Shown: piece by piece, positions 10,148 to 16,950 of the stretch | Position numbering within the stretch: position 1 is the stretch's first letter | Layout: the number at the start of each line of letters is the position of its first letter | NCBI GenBank assembly: GCA_021800855.1 | Contig: JAJYYP010000007.1 | Coordinates: 1-41,578, forward strand | Origin: an archaeon | GTDB taxonomy: Archaea > Thermoproteota > Nitrososphaeria > Nitrososphaerales > Gagatemarchaeaceae | Direction: 5' to 3' | DNA length: 41,578 nt | Translations under genes and position numbers: made by a program | Notes under the pieces: generated by a model | What the model was told of the DNA's origin: nothing | Seen by the model: the letters and a program-made list of their open reading frames with translations, nothing else | Databases searched by the model: none

Positions 10148-11188
10148 TTGCCCATCAAGGTGGCGCTGACCGGGATAGGGAACTCCGCCTCCGTGCTGGT
10201 CCAGGGCCTGAGGTTCTATTCAGGAGACGAAAAGAAGGGGCTCTGGCACCCGAACGTTGCCGGGTTCAAGCCCAGGGACATACAGATAGTCGCCGCCTTC
10301 GACATCGACTCGAGGAAGGTGGGGCTGGAGCTCTCCAAGGCGGCGTTCGCCCCTCCCAACGTGGCCAAAAGGTATGTCTCGCTCCCTCGGAGCAAGGTCA
10401 CAGTCAGGGGCGGGATTTCGAGGGGAGACGTCGCACCGCACCTCAGCGGGGTGAAGCTGGAACGTACGAGCTCGGACGACGTGTCCAAGGCGCTCGAAGA
10501 CTCCGGGGCTGACCTCCTGGTCAACATGATATCTTCGGGGTGCACCGCCTCGACCGAGGAATACGCGAGGGCCGCCATGCGAGCCGGATGCGGGTTCATC
10601 AACTGTACACCGGCCCTTGTCCTGAAGAACAACAAGCTGGTCGCGGACTTCCAGAAGGCCAAGCTCCCTCTCGTGGGTGACGACCTCATGAGCCAGTTCG
10701 GCGGGACCATATTCCACAAGGGCCTCCTAGGCCTCATGGTGAAGCGGGGGATCAAGATCTCGAAGAGCTACCAGCTCGATGTGGGCGGCGGCTCAGAGAC
10801 TATGAACACCATAGACGAGGGAATCAAGATGGCCAAGAGGGAGGTGAAGACCTCTTCCGTCGCCGAGGAGGTCCCATACAAGTTCGAGACGATCGCGGGG
10901 ACCACCGACTACGTCGACTACATGGGCAACGACAGGACAAGCTACTTCTGGTTCACAGGGAGCACCTTCTTGGACAGCGGTGTGACAGTCGACGTGTACC
11001 TCCGCTCCTCGGACGGGGCCAACGGAGGGAACGTCCTCCTTGACGTCATAAGGGCGACATACAGGTGCATGAAGGTGGGGAAGCTTGGGACTGTAGGGGA
11101 GATCTGTGCCTACGGGTTCAAGTCACCGCCACGGCCTACGCGCTTCGAGGAAGCGTTCACGAAGTTCGCCGCCCTCTACGTCCGCTGA
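10148..11188 (+). CDS. Inositol-1(3)-phosphate synthase family protein
   Basis: IKVALTGIGNSASVLVQGLRFY...; GLLGLMVKRGIKISKSYQLDVGGGSETMN; DYVDYMGNDRTSYFW. Confidence 0.9.
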   Translation: MPIKVALTGIGNSASVLVQGLRFYSGDEKKGLWHPNVAGFKPRDIQIVAAFDIDSRKVGLELSKAAFAPPNVAKRYVSLPRSKVTVRGGISRGDVAPHLSGVKLERTSSDDVSKALEDSGADLLVNMISSGCTASTEEYARAAMRAGCGFINCTPALVLKNNKLVADFQKAKLPLVGDDLMSQFGGTIFHKGLLGLMVKRGIKISKSYQLDVGGGSETMNTIDEGIKMAKREVKTSSVAEEVPYKFETIAGTTDYVDYMGNDRTSYFWFTGSTFLDSGVTVDVYLRSSDGANGGNVLLDVIRATYRCMKVGKLGTVGEICAYGFKSPPRPTRFEEAFTKFAALYVR

Positions 11189-11205
11189 AGCGCTTCGGCG
11201 CCATG

Positions 11206-12207
11206 CTACAATGCCTCCGCCTCAGACTCGAGCTCATGGAGCCCTGCTGGGTCCCCGAACAGGAGGAGCGTGTCGTCCTCCTTGATTGTCAGCCCGGGGT
11301 CGAACACGTTCTGGATGAGCTCTCCGCCTCTCACCAGGCCGATTACGTGGGCGAGCCTGGTCAGGTCTGGCAGCTTCTTTCCGACCAGCTTTGACGCCTT
11401 GAACACCGAGAACTGTGCGATCTCCTTCGTCCCGACCTTCTCTGAGAACACTATCCCCACCAGGTCTCGGGTGACCGCCGAGAGGGCGAGCAGGTGCCCT
11501 ACTGACACGGACGAAGGGACGACCACGTCGGCGCCGGCGTTCTTGGCTGTCCCAGTCAGCTGCTCGTCGTGAACAACTGAGACTATCCTTATGTCTGGCC
11601 TCAGCCTCCGCGCGCTCAGCATCGTGAGGATGTTCTCCGAGTCCCTTTCATGGGTCGCGATGAGCGTCGATGCCTCGTCGATACCAGCCTCTTTGAGGGC
11701 GGCCATCTGCCTGTTCTCCTGCTGCAGCACCACCCTCACCTTCTTCTTCGCAAGGACGTCGCGGATTGCGGGGTCGTGGGTTATCACCACGTAGTCCACC
11801 CCGATTTCATCAAGCTTGTCGGCCACGTATCTTCCGACGTTGGCGTATCCGAATATTATGGTGTGTCTTTTCATCCTCTTGATGAGGCTCTTCTCAGCCT
11901 CGCCTCTGGCGAGGTCCCCGTTGACCACCGCGTTCACTGTCGCCTGCAACAGCGACGCGGCAGCCCCCACGGAGACAACGATCATCACTATCAATAGCAC
12001 CTCCTCCGCCGGATTGATGGTGTAGAAGTTGCCGTTGTTGGGGACGTAAATCCCTATGGTGGTGATGGTCGAAACGGACGCGAGGAGCGCCCCCAGGGGC
12101 GGGAGCCCGTTGTAGTAGGCGAACACCGCAGCCCCGAGGCCGAACATTCCTCCGAGTATGATCAGCTGCCTGTAGAGCGCCTTGAGGAGGTACATGGGCG
12201 CGTACAT
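11206..12207 (-). CDS. Potassium channel-like protein with TrkA-N/TrkA-C (RCK) domains
   Basis: Hydrophobic N-terminus with pore-like LLASVSTITTIGIYVP, then HTIIFGYANVGRYVADKL Rossmann fold and C-terminal RCK-C. Confidence 0.85.
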   Translation of the reverse strand: MYAPMYLLKALYRQLIILGGMFGLGAAVFAYYNGLPPLGALLASVSTITTIGIYVPNNGNFYTINPAEEVLLIVMIVVSVGAAASLLQATVNAVVNGDLARGEAEKSLIKRMKRHTIIFGYANVGRYVADKLDEIGVDYVVITHDPAIRDVLAKKKVRVVLQQENRQMAALKEAGIDEASTLIATHERDSENILTMLSARRLRPDIRIVSVVHDEQLTGTAKNAGADVVVPSSVSVGHLLALSAVTRDLVGIVFSEKVGTKEIAQFSVFKASKLVGKKLPDLTRLAHVIGLVRGGELIQNVFDPGLTIKEDDTLLLFGDPAGLHELESEAEAL

Positions 12208-12334
12208 CGACTGGTAGAAGAGGAACCCGAGCGTCCTGGTGCGCCTCCGACCACTTCTGGCACCAGAACGCCTGTATGGGGTGGAATCTTGCGTGGGTCC
12301 GGGCTGGCACGGTATGATTTTACGGTTTTCGTAT

Positions 12335-12785
12335 GGCTGTCCGCCTCAAGCGCCGCCCTGGCGGAGGAAGCCCTGGGTGAAACCGGTGCGGAACATAGGA
12401 CGCAGAGGCCAGACGGGTCGTTCACGAAGGGTCCGCTCTGCGCTCACTAACTGGCGGCGATTGTCGACTCTGACTGGTACACCATGCTAGAAATGGACCC
12501 GAACTCGGTTCGAGTCCCGGATTTTGGATGCACCATGGAGGTCATGGCCGGTCATCCAGGCTTTCGGTATGTGAGCACCACCCTGTTTCAATCACCGACA
12601 ACCAGTCTGGGAGGGACCTTCAGCTGGGGGGCTGATTTCTGGGGCGCGGGTCCCGTGGGGCCCGCACTTGAACGGGTTCAAACCCGTTACATTAGATGCA
12701 AGAATTGCATCAGTCGGCGTGGCCGACCTGTTCTGGAGGGGGTGCTACAGGCACCTGATGGACGAGGACGAGAACTTCTCGTCCT
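12335..12785. ncRNA. Candidate highly structured non-coding RNA (family unknown)
   Basis: Many perfect stems, e.g. 12340-12345/12360-12365, 12401-12407/12436-12442, nested 12525-12530/12553-12558 with 12533-12537/12543-12547, 12646-12654/12657-12665, 12671-12678/12681-12688, 12695-12701/12705-12711, 12713-12718/12722-12727, 12765-12774/12776-12785; no convincing CDS. Confidence 0.5.
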
Positions 12786-13016
12786 GAATAGAGAACATAT
12801 CCAGGGGGAGCTAGATACGCCGAGGTCACCCTGAGGCGGATGGGCATGCCCTGCGTGATATATGGCGAGAACCACGGGTACCTGGCGCACACGCTCATGG
12901 GGGAGGCTGGAGCGCAATGGATTATACGTGAGGCCAACGAGCGTCAGAGGGCGAGTTATGTCGAATGCCTTCTATCAAAATTCTTTTGTAGAGCGACCCT
13001 GTCCTATGCCAAGTTC

Positions 13017-13610
13017 TTGAGCGAACAGTGGGATGAGGCATACCGAACAGGGCAGTATCGAAACTGGGATTTCGGCGCTGCGTCACAGGAGGTCGCGACC
13101 ATTGCGGCGTTTGGACTCTTCCCTCGAAATGGAACGATCTTAGACGCTGGCTGCGGCTCCGGCTCTGACGCAGTCTTCTTGGCTACCCTCGGCTTCCGAG
13201 TCAAAGCCCTGGATGCCAGCTCGGTTGCGTTGGACTTGGTAAAAGGAAAGGCCGCGAAGGCGGGTGTGAGAGTCGAGGCTATTCATGCTGACGCCACGAA
13301 GATGCCGATTGATGATGCAAGCATAGATTTCGCGCTCGATAGGGGATTGCTCCACAACCTGAACGACAACGACGGCGTGGCCTACGGAAGGGAACTCGCA
13401 AGGGTGCTTAAGCAGGGTGCCGGGCTTCTACTTCGGGGGGCTCGAATCAGTTATAATGGAAACTTCAATCCAATCACTGTAGAACGCCTGAGAGCGACGT
13501 TTACTGAAAGCCAGTTTTCAATCGGCCCGTTAATCCCCATCACGATGGTCTCTGGCGCTGACAAGGACCCAACACTCGATGGCGTCATCGTGCGAATTCA
13601 GCGCAGATAG
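13017..13610 (+). CDS. Class I SAM-dependent methyltransferase
   Basis: TILDAGCGSGSDAVFLATLGFRVKALDASSVAL; likely TTG start MSEQWDEAYRTGQY (ORF is open back to 12840). Confidence 0.85.
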   Translation: MSEQWDEAYRTGQYRNWDFGAASQEVATIAAFGLFPRNGTILDAGCGSGSDAVFLATLGFRVKALDASSVALDLVKGKAAKAGVRVEAIHADATKMPIDDASIDFALDRGLLHNLNDNDGVAYGRELARVLKQGAGLLLRGARISYNGNFNPITVERLRATFTESQFSIGPLIPITMVSGADKDPTLDGVIVRIQRR

Positions 13611-13681
13611 GTCGACGCACATATCACAGCTACCTCCAGGGAAGGATCACCTCATCCTCTCCGGGGTCGGGCACCGCTCTC

Positions 13682-13698
13682 ACCCGAATAATTCGGGT
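13682..13698. terminator. Perfect inverted repeat between convergent methyltransferase and tRNA-Asn
   Basis: acccgaat-a-attcgggt; downstream of both genes. Confidence 0.35.
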
Positions 13699-13722
13699 AC
13701 AGATTTAACACGGTAAAGTCAG

Positions 13723-13830
13723 CGGCGACGGTCGGACTCGAACCGACGACCAATTGGTCTCTGCCTGGCGAGCTAACAGCCAATTGCTCTACCACGCTGC
13801 CCAGTCTCTGGACTTCTGAGCTACGTCGCC
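13723..13830 (-). tRNA. tRNA-Asn(GTT) with canonical 37/38 intron (13759-13773, 15 nt) and a D-loop insertion (about 13798-13816, 19 nt)
   Basis: Acceptor ggcgacg/cgtcgcc with G73; T arm gtcgg-TTCGAGT-ccgac; anticodon stem attgg/ccaat, mature loop CTGTTAA; D arm becomes TAGCTCAGCGTGGTAGAGC after removal. Confidence 0.9.
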
Positions 13831-13947
13831 GCACCCGGTCCGTTCCGAGATGCGCTCAAAAACATTCTTAGTGTGAAGGCGGTGTTTGACGAGACCAAGG
13901 TCCACGGCTCCTGAGAATAGAAATGAGTATTCTGAGGAACTTTTCGG

Positions 13948-14301
13948 TCACTCGTTGAATACTACGCGATACCTCTCAGGGACAAGGTCATGAATCAGTG
14001 CTTGACGAGGTCTCAATTTCTGACCCGGTTCCTTAAATTCAAGAAAGTATACTGTATTGTCTTTCACGCCTATTCTGTCACATACAACCAACAGCGAGAA
14101 TACCGTCCAACCCATCCTCCTTAGCTCATTGGCAACATTCTCTTCATTGGCAATCTGCTGGAGTCTTCTCCTCCTCTGAGTTTCCGAGTCATGAGAAAGG
14201 CCTTCGAGTTCCTTTGCCCGAATCGACCTCAGTTCCGGGTGAAGGATCGGAGCGTTACGCCTTCCTCTGCTTCTTTCCTCTGCAGTGAACTGATGTCCCA
14301 C
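13948..14301 (-). CDS. Orphan PD-(D/E)XK / VRR-NUC-like nuclease domain protein
   Basis: ELRRMGWTVFSLLVVCDRIGVKDNTVYFLEFKEPGQKLRPRQALIHDLVPERYRVVFNE (D...ExK with following Q/H). Confidence 0.6.
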   Translation of the reverse strand: MGHQFTAEERSRGRRNAPILHPELRSIRAKELEGLSHDSETQRRRRLQQIANEENVANELRRMGWTVFSLLVVCDRIGVKDNTVYFLEFKEPGQKLRPRQALIHDLVPERYRVVFNE

Positions 14302-14423
14302 AATATAATGCAGCGGAAGCCGGCTAGATAACCTGAAACCTATGACTGCCGCCTATGCCTGACTCGTTTCCGAAAGTAATCCCAGGAATGTTGTTTATAC
14401 CCTAGATTGATTGGCCGAAGCTT

Positions 14424-14891
14424 GTGCAGATGTCCGCCTCTGAAAAGGACAGAAAGGACGTCGAGTCAGTCATCCGGGCTTTCTTCGAGGCAGGCAAGAA
14501 CAAGGACCTGACCTCCCTGGCTGACTTTCACTCGTCGAGAGAGGCGTTCTCGAAATTCGACGAAAACCCGCCTTATGCCCGGCAGAACTCTGACGAGGCC
14601 TTCGTTTACGAGCAGGCCGCCTTCGCCAACATATCTGATTACAGGTACTCCATAGACGACTTGAGAATCGACATGTTCGGGGACGCGTCGGTCGCCACCT
14701 TTTATCTGACCTATGGCGGGATGTTCGTCAACGACTATTCCTTCGAAGGCTCCCCCGTCAGCGGCCGGGCCAGGGTCACTATGGTGCTGGTGAAGACCGC
14801 CAGGGGGTGGAGAATCGCCCACGAGCACCTGAGCCGGTACCCAGACTGGGTCGTGCCGGGACCAGACCAGCGACCCCGGACCAAGGGTTAA
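14424..14891 (+). CDS. SnoaL/NTF2-like fold protein (ketosteroid isomerase-like)
   Basis: VIRAFFEAGKNKDLTSLADFHS...GRARVTMVLVKTARGWRIAHEHLSRYP. Confidence 0.75.
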   Translation: MQMSASEKDRKDVESVIRAFFEAGKNKDLTSLADFHSSREAFSKFDENPPYARQNSDEAFVYEQAAFANISDYRYSIDDLRIDMFGDASVATFYLTYGGMFVNDYSFEGSPVSGRARVTMVLVKTARGWRIAHEHLSRYPDWVVPGPDQRPRTKG

Positions 14892-14918
14892 CTAGCAGCC
14901 GTCAGGCCTGCCTGGCAG

Positions 14919-15218
14919 TTGTCCCTCGACCTGTACGACGTGTGGTACTTCGTGATGGGCTTCCTGATGGCCAACGGCGTGCCGCACTTCGTGTTCGGTA
15001 GGGCCGGTAAAATCTTCCGCAGCCCCTTCGGCCAGCGTTCGCCTCCGAAGACCAACGTGGCGTGGGGGGCCGCCAACTTCGCCCTGGCGACCGTCATAGG
15101 CCTGGCCTTGGCATACCTGGGGCTCTACGACTCCTACTCCATTGTCTTGCTCCTGCTGGGGTTCTGGCTCATGGTCCTGAACTTCGGCTTATCTATCAAG
15201 AGGTTCCTGAACGATTAG
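14919..15218 (+). CDS. Small membrane protein, unknown
   Basis: 99 aa with three hydrophobic segments; TTG start. Confidence 0.6.
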   Translation: MSLDLYDVWYFVMGFLMANGVPHFVFGRAGKIFRSPFGQRSPPKTNVAWGAANFALATVIGLALAYLGLYDSYSIVLLLLGFWLMVLNFGLSIKRFLND

Positions 15219-15231
15219 GGGCGAAGAAGGA

Positions 15232-15337
15232 TGGGCCCGGCCAGATTTGAACTGGCGACCGACCGGTCTCTCCGAGCGGCTCTTATGAGCCGGTCGCTCT
15301 AACCGAACTCCCCGCAGACGCTCTGAGCTACGGGCCC
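15232..15337 (-). tRNA. tRNA with CAT anticodon (elongator Met or Ile2) with anticodon-loop intron (16 nt) and D-loop insertion (about 15308-15322, 15 nt)
   Basis: Acceptor gggcccg/cgggccc, A73; T arm gccag-TTCAAAT-ctggc; anticodon stem accgg/ccggt around ctcataagagccgctcggagaga; D arm becomes TAGCTCAGTTCGGTTAGAGC after removal. Confidence 0.9.
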
Positions 15338-15420
15338 ACTTTCGCGGCTCCTCTAACGCCACCTTTAAGCGCCGCGGCCAAACCTAAATAACCCCCAAGG
15401 CGGTCTAAAACCCCGTAGCA

Positions 15421-15717
15421 GTGAGCAAGGACCAAGACGAGGGTTTCGACGATATCCTAGCCGAACTCGACCGTGAAGAGGCGCGCGTGAAGATCAGGAT
15501 GGAGATGAGACGCTTCGGCAAGCCTACGACGGTGATTGAGGGGATCAAAATGAGCGAGAAGGATCTCCACGGGCTGAATTCGAGGATGAAGAAGGCTCTG
15601 GCTACCGGGGGGACTGTGAAGGATGGCATAATGATACTTCAGGGAGACCACAGAGAGACCGCGGCGAAGATGCTCAAGGAGAACGGATTCTCTGAAAGCT
15701 CCATCGAAGTAATCTGA
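15421..15717 (+). CDS. Translation initiation factor aIF1 / SUI1 homolog
   Basis: IRMEMRRFGKPTTVIEGIKMSEKDLHGLNSRMKKALATGGTVKDGIMILQGDHRETAAKMLKENGF. Confidence 0.95.
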   Translation: MSKDQDEGFDDILAELDREEARVKIRMEMRRFGKPTTVIEGIKMSEKDLHGLNSRMKKALATGGTVKDGIMILQGDHRETAAKMLKENGFSESSIEVI

Positions 15718-15739
15718 CATTCCCCTGTCTGACTGTTCA

Positions 15740-15751
15740 AGCTTTTAAAGG
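15740..15751 (+). promoter_or_regulatory. Putative TATA box of the complex I operon
   Basis: agcttttaaagg about 30-40 nt before ATG 15781. Confidence 0.4.
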
Positions 15752-15780
15752 GTAAACTTGGCCGCGGAAGTTAGAAGTCC

Positions 15781-16950
15781 ATGTCGAAGCCGATTGTGAC
15801 CTTCGAAGGCTTCGTAAAACGGGTTATCGTCGTAGTAATCTTCCTGCTGTTGATCCTGGCCGTGGTCGGACTTCCAGTATACTATGTGGTGGGCTCCTAC
15901 CTGCACCTTCCGGTCGACTTCCTCAGGATAGCCAGCAACCCGGCCTTGGTCTTCGCATTTGCCCTTCACCTCCTCTCCATCGAGCCTTTCAAGACCGTCT
16001 TCGCCTTGGTCGTCTTCCCTGGCTTCTCGTTCGTCGCAATCTACGGTACCATCTTCATGGGGTGGGTCGAAAGGAAGATGACCGCAAAGATCCAGCTGAG
16101 GACAGGGCCGATGTATGCTGGGAAGGTCGAAGGGATCCTCCAGAACGTGGCCGACTTTCTCAAGCTCGCGTTCAAGGAGATGCTAATCCCCAACGGCGTG
16201 GACAAGGCGACGTTCGTGGCCGTCCCGCTCGCTCTAATGGCGGTGGCCGGAGCCCTCGTATCCCTCCTTCCGCTTTCCCCCACGGTATTCATCGCCAATC
16301 CTCCTGTGGGGGCAATCCTCGCCTTCGCCATCCTTGGGTTCACCCCCCTGGCGGTACTAGTCGCCGGATGGGCCAGCAACAGCAAGTTCCCCTTCCTGGG
16401 CGGACTGAGAGCGCTTCACCAGCTTGTAGCATACGAGATACCAATGATTCTCTCCCTGGTCGGGGTGGTGGTCCTGGCAGGCTCGCTGAACCTCATGGAC
16501 ATAGTCACCGCCCAGGCAGGGCTCTGGAACATCATCCCGGAGTTCCTGGCGGCGGTGGTCTTCTACATAGGGGCCCTGGCGGAGCTCGAACGGATACCGT
16601 TCGACCTGCCGGAGGCGGACAGCGAACTCGTGGCAGGTTGGCAGACGGAGTACTCGAGCATGCTCTTCGGTAGCTTCCAGTTGGCCAACTTCACGAGGAT
16701 GTACGTCATGGCCGGCCTTTTCACCACGTTCTTCCTCGGAGGCTGGCTGGGACCCGCTCCCGTCCCTCCAGTTGCCTGGTTCTTGATCAAGGTCACCATC
16801 GTCGACGTCTTCCTGATGCTCCCACGCAGCATAATGCCCAGGCTCAGAATCGACATGCTGCTCAGGGCGGGGTGGGTGAAGCTCCTCGCAGTCTCCTTCG
16901 CCAACATCTTCCTCACGATGGTCCTGGTCTCCCTCGGGGTGGTCCACTAG
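15781..16950 (+). CDS. nuoH: NADH-quinone oxidoreductase-like subunit H
   Basis: GWVERKMTAKIQLRTGPMYAG, SKFPFLGGLRALHQLVAYEIPM, ELERIPFDLPEADSELVAG. Confidence 0.96.
   Translation: MSKPIVTFEGFVKRVIVVVIFLLLILAVVGLPVYYVVGSYLHLPVDFLRIASNPALVFAFALHLLSIEPFKTVFALVVFPGFSFVAIYGTIFMGWVERKMTAKIQLRTGPMYAGKVEGILQNVADFLKLAFKEMLIPNGVDKATFVAVPLALMAVAGALVSLLPLSPTVFIANPPVGAILAFAILGFTPLAVLVAGWASNSKFPFLGGLRALHQLVAYEIPMILSLVGVVVLAGSLNLMDIVTAQAGLWNIIPEFLAAVVFYIGALAELERIPFDLPEADSELVAGWQTEYSSMLFGSFQLANFTRMYVMAGLFTTFFLGGWLGPAPVPPVAWFLIKVTIVDVFLMLPRSIMPRLRIDMLLRAGWVKLLAVSFANIFLTMVLVSLGVVH

Noticed and set aside
12360-12400. RNase P RNA-like strings (ggaggaagccc, gggtgaaaccggtgcgg)
   Set aside because: No matching distal P4 strand (ACAGAA...GGCTTA type) or CR-IV could be found; needs cmscan
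12495-12530. tRNA 3'-end-like piece cggttcgagtcccgg
   Set aside because: T stem has a C-C mismatch, no matching 5' acceptor strand found nearby; kept only as part of the structured region
12755-12785. Hammerhead-like CTGATGG...GAGAAC
   Set aside because: Core position A9 and the GAAA box are not matched; no cleavage-site stem arrangement
12484-12834. ORF of 116 aa (+) and overlapping minus-strand ORFs in the structured region
   Set aside because: No recognisable domain, low-complexity translation, and the sequence is better explained by consecutive RNA hairpins
12793-13016. N-terminal extension of the methyltransferase ORF (MGMPCVIYGENHGYLAHTLMGEAGAQW...)
   Set aside because: Unlikely to belong to the methyltransferase, whose typical start SEQWDEAY fits TTG 13017; possibly remnant coding DNA but unassignable
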